DNA of 19,262 nt from Burkholderiaceae bacterium (lineage in GTDB: Bacteria; Pseudomonadota; Gammaproteobacteria; Burkholderiales; Burkholderiaceae_C), in the NCBI GenBank assembly GCA_017853735.1, contig JAFMJA010000019.1, positions 1 to 19,262 of the forward strand. Reading direction: 5' to 3'. Below are positions 7,516 through 14,253 of the stretch, one piece after another; within the stretch, counting starts at the first letter, position 1, and each line of letters opens with the position of its first letter. The translations under genes and the position numbers were made by a program. Under the pieces are notes generated by a model. It did no database searches and was not told where the DNA came from. It saw only the letters and a program-made list of their open reading frames with translations.

Positions 7516-8274
7516 TTACTTGCCCACCAGCTGGTTGAGCTTGGCCGCCTGGAAATGCTCTTCGCGGGCGGCATCACCGGGTAGCTGGTCGGAGGAGAGT
7601 TTTTCCATCGCCTGCCAAATCATGGCGATCTGATGCTCCTGCGCAGCGGCATTGTCGATCAAGCCACGCATGGCCTGCGAGAGTGGATCGTCATTTTGCG
7701 TCACACCATAGGCTGAAAAACCCATGCGCGAGGCCGCCTCTTCACGCTTGGCATCGCTTTCGATTTCGATGATGCGCGCCGGATTACCGACTGCGGTAGC
7801 CCCAGGCGGCACTGGCTTGACCACTACCGCGTTGGACCCGATACGGGCCCCATCCCCCACGCTGAAGCCGCCCAAGACCTTGGCACCGGCGCCCACCACC
7901 ACGTTTTTACCCAATGTGGGATGGCGCTTGGCACCTTTGTAGAGCGAGGTTCCACCCAGGGTGACCCCGTGGTAGATGGTGCATCCATCACCCACTTCAG
8001 CGGTCTCGCCGATCACCACGCCCATGCCATGATCAATAAAGACCTGCTCTCCGATGCGCGCGCCCGGATGGATTTCAATGCCGGTAAACCAGCGGCTGAA
8101 CTGGGAAATGAAACGACCCAGCCACTTGAAGTCATGGCTCCAGCACCAGTGAGCACGCCGGTGCAACACGAGTGCGTGCAATCCTGGGTAGCAGGTCAGC
8201 ACCTCCCAGGCGGTGCGGGCTGCAGGATCGCGCTCAAGAATGCAGCGGACATCAGATCGGAGACGAGAAAACAT
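7516..8274 (-). CDS. cysE: Serine O-acetyltransferase (CysE)
   Basis: A 252-residue acetyltransferase that makes O-acetylserine from serine and acetyl-CoA, the committed step of cysteine synthesis. The helical N-terminal domain covers about residues 1-65. A left-handed beta-helix of hexapeptide repeats follows, from IEIHPGARIG to ATAVGNPARI. Catalytic landmarks are IDHGMGVVIGETAEVGD (Asp-His pair) and the KRHPTLG histidine. The C-terminal tail (after about residue 175) is long and ends NQLVGK. It therefore lacks the terminal isoleucine that docks into CysK in the E. coli cysteine-synthase complex, so complex formation by that route is not supported. It lies ten bases downstream of trmJ on the same strand, an arrangement I know from related Burkholderiales. 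Confidence 0.95.
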   Translation of the reverse strand: MFSRLRSDVRCILERDPAARTAWEVLTCYPGLHALVLHRRAHWCWSHDFKWLGRFISQFSRWFTGIEIHPGARIGEQVFIDHGMGVVIGETAEVGDGCTIYHGVTLGGTSLYKGAKRHPTLGKNVVVGAGAKVLGGFSVGDGARIGSNAVVVKPVPPGATAVGNPARIIEIESDAKREEAASRMGFSAYGVTQNDDPLSQAMRGLIDNAAAQEHQIAMIWQAMEKLSSDQLPGDAAREEHFQAAKLNQLVGK

Positions 8275-8284
8275 GGTCCGCAGT

Positions 8285-9046
8285 TTATCGCTTTGAGCGT
8301 TCCACCACTGCCAGCATGGACTTGGCTACCCCGCGCAAGATGTGCACCTCCTCCTGGGTCATTTCTGCGCGGTTAATCAGGGCATTGAGGCGCGGCAGCA
8401 ATTTTTTGGGCGCAGCCGGATCAAGAAAACCAATCGCGGTCAAAGCCTGCTCCCAATGCGCCAGCACACCAGCCACCTGGGCTGCATCAGCCTGTTGGCT
8501 TGCAGATACATTGGGCGCCAACGCAAAACCGCCCAAGGCCATGCGCCATTCATAGGCAATCACCTGCAGGGCTGCAGCCAGGTTGAGGGAACCATAACCG
8601 GGATTGGTCGGGATGCTGAGGGCAACATGGCAGCGGTAGACATCCTCGTTGCGCATGCCAAAGCGCTCGGAGCCAAACAAGAACGCCACGCCCAGCGCTG
8701 GTGCGTCAGGCTCAGCGGATTGCACCAGATGCATCAGGTGCTCACGCGGCGCGCGAGTGGGGGGGCCAAAATCACGCGGCGTCATGGCAGTAGCACACAG
8801 GTGATGCATGCCATCGAGCGCCTCATCCAGGGTAGCGACAATGCGTGCGTTTTCCAGTACGTCCAATGCGCCGCTGGCACGCTGGATGGTTTCCTCGCGG
8901 CGCAACACATTGTCCCAGCGGGGTGCGACCAGCACCAAATCCTCAAAACCCATCACTTTCATGGCCCGCGCAGCAGCCCCCACATTGCCAGCATGGCTGG
9001 TATGGAGAAGTACAAAACGGGTTCTGAAGGCCGGGGGGCTTTTCAT
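8285..9046 (-). CDS. trmJ: tRNA (cytidine/uridine-2'-O-)-methyltransferase TrmJ
   Basis: A 253-residue SPOUT-class methyltransferase that methylates the 2'-O of nucleotide 32 in the tRNA anticodon loop using S-adenosylmethionine. The SPOUT fold is recognised by HAGNVGAAARAMKVMGF (motif 1, about residues 18-34), FLFGSERFGMRNED (motif 2, about 127-140) and LSIPTNPGYGSLNLAAALQ (motif 3, about 148-165), which makes the trefoil-knot cofactor site. The C-terminal extension of about 80 residues is characteristic of TrmJ. The start at 9046 has only a weak upstream GAG. It leads trmJ-cysE and is divergent from suhB across 121 bases. Confidence 0.95.
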   Translation of the reverse strand: MKSPPAFRTRFVLLHTSHAGNVGAAARAMKVMGFEDLVLVAPRWDNVLRREETIQRASGALDVLENARIVATLDEALDGMHHLCATAMTPRDFGPPTRAPREHLMHLVQSAEPDAPALGVAFLFGSERFGMRNEDVYRCHVALSIPTNPGYGSLNLAAALQVIAYEWRMALGGFALAPNVSASQQADAAQVAGVLAHWEQALTAIGFLDPAAPKKLLPRLNALINRAEMTQEEVHILRGVAKSMLAVVERSKR

Positions 9047-9065
9047 CGCGATCAGCTCAGACAGG

Positions 9066-9071
9066 TAAAAT
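9066..9071 (+). promoter_or_regulatory. Possible -10 element for suhB
   Basis: TAAAAT in the trmJ/suhB divergent gap, about 97 bases before the suhB start. The hexamer 17 bases upstream (TCATCG) is a poor -35, so the element is only a candidate. Confidence 0.25.
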
Positions 9072-9167
9072 CTTGCCTATTGTCGCAGCGCGCATCGTCG
9101 CACTTGCTTTTTGCTCCTGATCACTTGGGGACGGCAGTGATTGCTTGTCCTGCAATGAAAACAATTT

Positions 9168-10004
9168 ATGTCCTCACCCAATCTGCATCCCATGCTCAAT
9201 GTGGCCGTCAAGGCCGCCCGCGCCGCTGGCGCCATCATCAACCGTGCTGCTCTCGACGTTGAGTCGGTGCGGGTGTCACAAAAACAAGTCAATGACTTTG
9301 TCACTGAAGTTGATCAGGCCAGCGAGGACACCATTATTGAAACCTTGCTCACAGCTTATCCGGGACATGGGATCTGGGCTGAAGAAAGCGGCCGAGAGCA
9401 TGGCGCCAAGGATTCAGAGTTTGTCTGGATCATTGATCCGCTGGATGGCACCACCAACTTCATCCACGGTTTTCCAGTTTATTGCATCAGCATCGCCCTG
9501 TCAGTGCGCGGCAAGATTGAGCAGGCCGTAATCTATGACCCCACACGCAATGACCTGTTTACCGCCACCCGGGGACGTGGGGCCTACCTGAATGATCGGC
9601 GCATCCGGGTAAGCAAGCGTACCGACCTCAAACAATGTCTGGTCTCCACTGGGTTTCCTTTCCGCAAGGGCGATGATTTTTCCAAATACCTGGCCATGAT
9701 GAGCGAGGTGATGCAACGCACAGCCGGCTTGCGTCGACCCGGTGCTGCGGCCCTGGATCTGGCATATGTCGCTGCGGGCTATGCCGATGGTTTTTTTGAG
9801 ACCGGGTTGAGCCCCTGGGATGTGGCTGCTGGTTCCTTGTTGGTCACCGAGGCCGGCGGGCTGGTGGGCAACCTCACTGGGGAGGCAGACTTCCTTGAGC
9901 AAAAAGAGTGCCTCGCAGGCAACCCTCGCATCTACGGGCAGTTAGTTGGATTGCTGGGCAAATACAGCAAATTTGCCGGCATGGCCGACAAGCCAGCCCC
10001 CTGA
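9168..10004 (+). CDS. suhB: Inositol-1-monophosphatase SuhB, rRNA antitermination factor
   Basis: A 278-residue Mg2+-dependent phosphatase of the IMPase family. In E. coli the protein also binds NusA and supports ribosomal RNA antitermination. Metal ligands are visible: Glu72 in WAEESG, Asp90 and Asp93 in WIIDPLDGTTNF, and Asp218 in SPWDVAAGSLLVTEAGG, the second family signature. The N-terminus HPMLNVAVKAARAAG closely matches E. coli SuhB. The ATG at 9168 is taken because it gives MSSPNLHPML; an internal ATG at residue 9 is possible. No strong Shine-Dalgarno sequence is visible. The gene converges on the HD-GYP gene and ends just before the 10-bp inverted repeat at 10014-10036. Confidence 0.95.
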   Translation: MSSPNLHPMLNVAVKAARAAGAIINRAALDVESVRVSQKQVNDFVTEVDQASEDTIIETLLTAYPGHGIWAEESGREHGAKDSEFVWIIDPLDGTTNFIHGFPVYCISIALSVRGKIEQAVIYDPTRNDLFTATRGRGAYLNDRRIRVSKRTDLKQCLVSTGFPFRKGDDFSKYLAMMSEVMQRTAGLRRPGAAALDLAYVAAGYADGFFETGLSPWDVAAGSLLVTEAGGLVGNLTGEADFLEQKECLAGNPRIYGQLVGLLGKYSKFAGMADKPAP

Positions 10005-10013
10005 TTGCCTGGT

Positions 10014-10036
10014 GCTGCTCAGCAGAGCTGAGCAGC
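10014..10036. terminator. Perfect 10-bp inverted repeat between convergent suhB and the HD-GYP gene, candidate bidirectional terminator
   Basis: GCTGCTCAGC (10014-10023), loop AGA (10024-10026), GCTGAGCAGC (10027-10036): a perfect palindromic stem of ten pairs. It lies 9 bases after the suhB stop and 10 before the end of the opposing gene. No U-run follows on either strand, so it is not a textbook intrinsic terminator; it may act as an RNA 3'-end stabiliser or a weak two-way terminator. Confidence 0.55.
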
Positions 10037-10046
10037 TGATGGCCTG

Positions 10047-11633
10047 TCAATGGTTGATCTGCTCGGGTCCGAGGAACTTCTCGGCATATTGCATATACAC
10101 CTTCTCTTTGATGAAGATGTCATACAGGTCGGGGTCGATATGGTTGGTGTTCTTGAAGTTTTCCATCACCGACAGAGCCTGCGACAGGGACATGGCTTTT
10201 TTGTAGGGTCGATCATTGGCGGTCAGGGCTTCAAAGATGTCAGCAATGCCCATCATCCGAGCCTGCCAGCTCAGCTGCTCCCGCGTCAGGCCGCGCGGGT
10301 AGCCCTTGCCGTCCATCCGTTCATGATGGCCACCCGCAAATTCAGGAACATTACGCAGGTTGCGTGGCCAAGGTAGTCGTTCAAGCATCATATTGGTGGC
10401 TTCAATATGGTGGTTGATGATCTGGCGTTCCTTGCCGGTCAGCGTGCCCGCACGGATGGTGAGGTTTTCCAGTTCATCGGCATCCAGCAAGGACACCATC
10501 TCGCCAGCAGGGTTGCACCACTGGTAACGCGCAGCGATCTGCCTGACCCGCTCCACATCGTCATCGCCCATGCGCTCACCGCCTACATTGGAGTGGCGCA
10601 AAAAATCACGGTCAGCGTCTGCCTGGGCACAAAATGAATCGTAGTCTCCCTGAGCTTGTTGTCGGTCAACCCCATTGGCGACGGCTTGCCATTGGCGTAC
10701 CCGCGCATCGCGCTTGACCACTTCGAAGCGGGTATCAATCAGGTGGATCCGGTCATGAAGAGTCTCTAGTTTCCGTCCTTTGTCCACCACGTGCACTGGC
10801 GTGGTGACCTTGCCGCAGTCATGCAACATGGCCGCAATCCTTAACTCATAGAGATCCTTATCCGACAAATTCACTTGCGCCAAAGGGCCTTCTGAAGTTT
10901 GATTAACAGCCTGTGCCAGCATCATGGTCAGCTCCGGCACCCGCTGGCAATGACCGCCGGTGTATGGCGATTTTTCGTCAATAGCCATGTTGATCAGCGT
11001 GATAAACGACTCAAACAGGTTTTCAAGCTGATTGAGCAAATCCCTATTGGTGAGCGCAATTGCGGCCTGCGAGGCCAGTGACTCCGCCAATCGCTGGTCA
11101 GCTTCGGAAAAGGGGCCCACCTGCTGGTCTGCGCCCGCCCGCGAATTGATCAACTGCAACACCCCAATCAGATCACCCTCATGGTTTTTCATCGGAACGG
11201 TCAAAAAGGACTGGGAGCGATAGCCGGTGCTCTTGTCAAAGGCGCGGGTACCTGAAAAATCGAAGCCCTGGGCCGCATAGGCGTCGGGAATGTTCACAGT
11301 CTTGCCGGTATTGGCCGCATAAGCTGCCACCATGCTGTTGTTCGGGGTTCCATCCGCCAACTTCAAGGGAAGATCATGAAATTTGCCAGTGATCGGCGCA
11401 CCGGTGGTCCCACCCAAGGCCACCCCGAGAGAGTTGTTTCGCACAATGGCAAAGTGCAAATGGCTCATGTCCACGGTGGGCACATACAGAGTGCCGCCAT
11501 CGGCGTGGGTGATCCCCATGGCTGCCAGCAGAATATTTTCCAGCAAGCGGTCCATGTCGCGCTCGATCGACAAGGAAACGCCGATTTCAGTGAGTTGCTC
11601 TATCCTGCGAAAGAGTGCTTCCATTGCTTCCAC
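10047..11633 (-). CDS. GAF and HD-GYP domain protein, probable cyclic-di-GMP phosphodiesterase, GTG start
   Basis: A 528-residue cytoplasmic signalling protein with no membrane segment seen. Residues about 23-198 form a GAF sensor domain, followed by a helical linker (RLAESLASQAAIALTNRDLLNQ). The HD-GYP domain then breaks down cyclic-di-GMP in this family. Its metal-site residues are present: His228 (YTGGHCQRV), His271-Asp272 and Lys275 (LHDCGKV), His409, His436-His437 (GGHHERMDGKGYP) and Asp465, with GYP at 444-446. Between Lys275 and His409 about 134 residues intervene, where compact HD-GYP proteins have about 25. GTG at 11633 is chosen because GGAG lies seven bases upstream; ATG at 11624 is the alternative. 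The frame continues to a TTG at 11744, but through AT-rich sequence without support. Activity and ligand of the GAF domain are inferred. Confidence 0.9.
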   Translation of the reverse strand: MEAMEALFRRIEQLTEIGVSLSIERDMDRLLENILLAAMGITHADGGTLYVPTVDMSHLHFAIVRNNSLGVALGGTTGAPITGKFHDLPLKLADGTPNNSMVAAYAANTGKTVNIPDAYAAQGFDFSGTRAFDKSTGYRSQSFLTVPMKNHEGDLIGVLQLINSRAGADQQVGPFSEADQRLAESLASQAAIALTNRDLLNQLENLFESFITLINMAIDEKSPYTGGHCQRVPELTMMLAQAVNQTSEGPLAQVNLSDKDLYELRIAAMLHDCGKVTTPVHVVDKGRKLETLHDRIHLIDTRFEVVKRDARVRQWQAVANGVDRQQAQGDYDSFCAQADADRDFLRHSNVGGERMGDDDVERVRQIAARYQWCNPAGEMVSLLDADELENLTIRAGTLTGKERQIINHHIEATNMMLERLPWPRNLRNVPEFAGGHHERMDGKGYPRGLTREQLSWQARMMGIADIFEALTANDRPYKKAMSLSQALSVMENFKNTNHIDPDLYDIFIKEKVYMQYAEKFLGPEQINH

Positions 11634-11640
11634 TTGCTTT

Positions 11641-11644
11641 CTCC
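11641..11644 (-). promoter_or_regulatory. Shine-Dalgarno site supporting the GTG start of the HD-GYP gene
   Basis: GGAG on the minus strand, seven bases before the GTG at 11633. It is 16 bases from the ATG at 11624, too far to serve it well. Confidence 0.5.
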
Positions 11645-11747
11645 ATGCAGAAAATAAGACCAGCGTCTTTGATAGGCCGCAGGAATTAATAGCAATCGAA
11701 TCTACCCCCAGCTGCCTCCATAAAATACATATTTCCACTATCAAGAT

Positions 11748-11761
11748 TTGATGCTCATCAA
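11748..11761. repeat. Inverted repeat TTGATG-CT-CATCAA, possible operator
   Basis: A perfect 6-bp dyad with a two-base centre in the AT-rich gap, 115 bases upstream of the HD-GYP start and 248 upstream of the Bug gene. It could bind a dimeric regulator; short dyads also occur by chance. Confidence 0.3.
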
Positions 11762-12009
11762 GAAAACTTCAGTTTGTAGGAGTTCGTGCACCACTTTGAG
11801 CGAAGCAACAAGCGATCAAAAAAGCCCGCACTGAGACTGGCTAAGCGCTCATCTACACTTATCCCTGCAGACTTATGTATTGCGCCATGCGCAACTTGTC
11901 TGTACCGCCTTCGGTATTTACCCATTTGCCTCCACATCCACTTGCAGCCAGAACAAAGCACAAACACCCTGAAAACTTTCCCAAAATATTGGAATAGGGA
12001 TAGAACCGT

Positions 12010-13035
12010 ATGAAATTTGCCCTTAATTCGTTCAACTTTTTCGGCATTGGCCCCCAGCGTCATTTGTGGAATTTTTTCTCCGCCCTGGGCTTGACTGCTC
12101 TTGGCTTGATCACTTCTTTTCACCCGGCGAGCGCTCAAACCTTTCCAAACAAGCCGATCCGACTGATGGTGGGTTATGCCCCCGGCGGTCTCACCGATGG
12201 TGTTGCCCGTACGCTGGCCCCGGGGTTGACTGAACTTTTGGGGCAACAGGTGGTGGTTGACAACAAGGGCGGCGGCGGCAGCACCATTGGCACGGACCTT
12301 GTCGCCAAGGCTCAGGCTGATGGCTACACCTTGCTGATGGCCGACCAGGCCCTGATCAGCAACACCAGCCTGTACCAGAAGTTGCCTTACGACACCCTGA
12401 AAGATTTGCGGCCGGTGGGCTTGGTCGGTGTAGCCAGTTCAGTGATCGTAGTCCATCCCTCGCTTTCTGTTCGCAGCCTGAAGGAATTGGTCGCCCTGGC
12501 CAAAAACAAGCCTGGCTCACTCAACTACGCCTCGGGCGGCAATGGCACTTTGACCCATCTCGCTGGTGAACTGTTCAAGCAGGTTGCTGGCGTTGACATC
12601 GTGCATGTGCCCTACAAGGGTGCTGGCCCGGCAGTGGTCGACCTGATTGGTGGCCAGGTCCCCATGATGTTCAGCAGCATTGGGCCTGTGGTGCAGCACA
12701 TCAAGTCCGGCAAAGTGATTGCCCTGGCTGTGACCGGTGAAACTCGTGCATCGGCGATTCCCGATGTTCCCACCCTTTCGGAGTTGGGCTTGCCAGCTGC
12801 CTCGGTGGTCGGCTACTGGGGGATGATGGCCCCGTCGGCTGTACCGACCGATATCATCGAGAAACTCAACCTCGCCGTGAACACGACGGTCAAACGCCCT
12901 GAAGTAAGCCAGCGACTGCTTGGCCAGGGGGTAGAACCCGCGGCGGGTAGCGCGCCCAACTATGAAAAAATTCTTCGTGCTGAAATTCCCAAATGGGCTG
13001 AAGTGATCAAGCGCGCCAACATCAAAATCGACTAA
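12010..13035 (+). CDS. Bug/TctC-family periplasmic solute-binding protein (first copy)
   Basis: A 341-residue extracytoplasmic receptor of the tripartite tricarboxylate transporter family, greatly expanded in Burkholderiales. Residues 1-42 form a signal peptide: a basic/hydrophobic stretch ending HPASA before Gln43. The mature protein starts in the standard way with FPNKPIRLMVGYAPGG. It then shows VDNKGGGGSTIGTDLVAK (carboxylate-binding loop), GYTLLMA, YASGGNGTLTHLAGELF and HVPYKGAGPAVVDLIGG, all Bug signatures. Only a weak Shine-Dalgarno sequence (GGGATAG) precedes the ATG. It sits 17 bases before a D-tartrate-dehydratase-like gene, suggesting that it binds the substrate of that enzyme. No TctA or TctB membrane partner is in the window, as is usual for Bug genes. 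Confidence 0.92.
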   Translation: MKFALNSFNFFGIGPQRHLWNFFSALGLTALGLITSFHPASAQTFPNKPIRLMVGYAPGGLTDGVARTLAPGLTELLGQQVVVDNKGGGGSTIGTDLVAKAQADGYTLLMADQALISNTSLYQKLPYDTLKDLRPVGLVGVASSVIVVHPSLSVRSLKELVALAKNKPGSLNYASGGNGTLTHLAGELFKQVAGVDIVHVPYKGAGPAVVDLIGGQVPMMFSSIGPVVQHIKSGKVIALAVTGETRASAIPDVPTLSELGLPAASVVGYWGMMAPSAVPTDIIEKLNLAVNTTVKRPEVSQRLLGQGVEPAAGSAPNYEKILRAEIPKWAEVIKRANIKID

Positions 13036-13040
13036 CCAAA

Positions 13041-13044
13041 AAGG
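13041..13044 (+). promoter_or_regulatory. Shine-Dalgarno site supporting the TTG start at 13053
   Basis: AAGG, eight bases before the TTG at 13053. No ATG lies nearby in frame, and the protein from TTG aligns with the family N-terminus. Confidence 0.6.
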
Positions 13045-13052
13045 TAGCTCAC

Positions 13053-14222
13053 TTGAGAATTACTGAGATTCGGGAAATTGCCGTCCCCATCAATTCAACC
13101 ATCCGTAATGCCGTCTTTGACTTCAGCGAAATGACGACTTCAGTCGTCGCTGTGGTCACCGATGTGATCCGCAATGGTCGACCGGTGATTGGATTTGCCT
13201 TCAACTCGACCGGTCGCTACGCCTGTGGCGCCCAGATGCGCGATCGCCTGATCCCGCGCATCATGAAAGCGACACCGGAATCGCTGCTCAACGAAGCAGG
13301 TAACAACCTGGAGCCAGAAAAAATATTGGCCTGCATGATGCAGCGTGAGAAGCCGGGTGGACATACCGAACGCTCGGTAGCGGTTGGCACCATTGAAGTA
13401 GCGATCTGGGACGCGGTGGCCAAAATTCAGGATCGTCCCTTGCATGCCGTCTTGGCTGACAAGTACAACAGTGCTCAGGTGCACCACCAGATTCCCTGTT
13501 ATGTGGGCGGCGGCTGGTATGCCCCCGGCAAAGGCATCCCGGAGTTACAAGACGAAATCCGTCATCGCTTGCAGCAAGGCTACACCACCATGAAAATCAA
13601 AGTGGGTGGTGCATCTGTGGCTGAAGATCTGGCCCGGGTCGAGGCTTCTTTGAAAGTGGTTGGCACCAGTGATCACTTGGCGGTAGATGCCAACGCTGGT
13701 TTCAGCCCGGAGCGCACCCGTGAATACGCCAAAGCCTTGAAGCCCTATCAGTTGCGCTGGTTTGAGGAACCCACTGACCCCTTGGACTACGAGCTGTTGG
13801 CTGAAGTGACGAGCATGTACCCTTCGCCGATCGGGACGGGGGAAAATCTTTTCTCCACCCAGGATATCAAGAACCTGGTGCATTTTGGTGGCATGCGGCC
13901 TGATCGAGACATCCTGCAAATCGACGTGCCGCAGTCGTACGGCATTGTGCAATTCGGTCGCACTCTCAAGATGCTGGAGAGCCGGGGCTGGAGCCGTCAG
14001 TCCGTGTTTCCACATGGCGGCAACCTGATGACCCTGGCCATTGTGGCGGGTTTTGGGCTGGGTGGTTGCGAAGCCTACCCGGGCACCTTTGGTGTGTTTG
14101 CCGGTTTTGCCGATGACTCCAAAGTTGAAAACGGGCTTCTCACCTTATCCGACCGGCCAGGAATTGGGTTCGAAGGTCAGAACGCCTTGTATGCAGTGAT
14201 GCGGCAGATCGCACTCGATTAG
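13053..14222 (+). CDS. Enolase-superfamily dehydratase, D-tartrate dehydratase-like (TarD family), TTG start
   Basis: A 389-residue enzyme of the mandelate racemase/enolase superfamily, which abstracts the proton alpha to a carboxylate and eliminates water. The barrel residues are Lys181 and Lys183 (MKIKVGG), Asp212 (VDANAGF), Glu238 (WFEEP), Glu264 (GTGENLF), Asp291 and His321 (FPHGGN). In the Bradyrhizobium D-tartrate dehydratase, as I remember it, the key residues are Lys184, Asp213, Glu239, Glu265, Asp292 and His322: the same series shifted by one, with the same total length. GGHTERSVAVGTIE and GGMRPDRDILQ also match. The expected reaction is D-tartrate to oxaloacetate; another hydroxy-diacid is possible, because WFEEPTDPLD differs from my recollection of TarD. 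The start codon is TTG. It follows a Bug receptor by 17 bases, a receptor-enzyme pair. Confidence 0.82.
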   Translation: MRITEIREIAVPINSTIRNAVFDFSEMTTSVVAVVTDVIRNGRPVIGFAFNSTGRYACGAQMRDRLIPRIMKATPESLLNEAGNNLEPEKILACMMQREKPGGHTERSVAVGTIEVAIWDAVAKIQDRPLHAVLADKYNSAQVHHQIPCYVGGGWYAPGKGIPELQDEIRHRLQQGYTTMKIKVGGASVAEDLARVEASLKVVGTSDHLAVDANAGFSPERTREYAKALKPYQLRWFEEPTDPLDYELLAEVTSMYPSPIGTGENLFSTQDIKNLVHFGGMRPDRDILQIDVPQSYGIVQFGRTLKMLESRGWSRQSVFPHGGNLMTLAIVAGFGLGGCEAYPGTFGVFAGFADDSKVENGLLTLSDRPGIGFEGQNALYAVMRQIALD

Positions 14223-14223
14223 T

Positions 14224-14253
14224 CATGGCTCAGGCCATGTATTGCCGATACAT
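14224..14253. terminator. Two adjacent hairpins between convergent genes, candidate bidirectional terminator
   Basis: CATGGC-TCAG-GCCATG (14224-14239) and ATGTAT-TGCCG-ATACAT (14237-14253) are two 6-bp perfect stems that share three bases, so they are mutually exclusive or stack imperfectly. They fill the gap between the dehydratase stop and the end of the opposing dioxygenase gene. Neither is followed by a U-run. Confidence 0.45.

Larger units (their letters stand above)
11634..12009. other. AT-rich intergenic region between core genes and the catabolic region
   Basis: This is the only gene-free stretch above 300 bases. Four of its 60-base lines, hand-counted, give 101 of 240 G+C (42%), against 39 of 60 in a line of the following gene. 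It must hold the promoters of the HD-GYP gene (minus) and of the first Bug receptor (plus), but no clear -35/-10 pair was found for either. Short frames on both strands look random and carry no recognisable motif. A 6-bp inverted repeat lies at 11748-11761. Confidence 0.7.

Noticed and set aside
11786..12013. A 75-codon plus-strand frame in the AT-rich gap
   Set aside because: It overlaps the Bug start by a few bases, and its Cys/Arg-rich composition resembles random sequence. A small protein cannot be excluded but is not supported.
11758..12246. A 162-codon minus-strand frame in the AT-rich gap running into the first Bug gene
   Set aside because: Half of it is antisense to the signal peptide and first strands of the Bug protein; no motif, signal peptide or ribosome-binding site was found.
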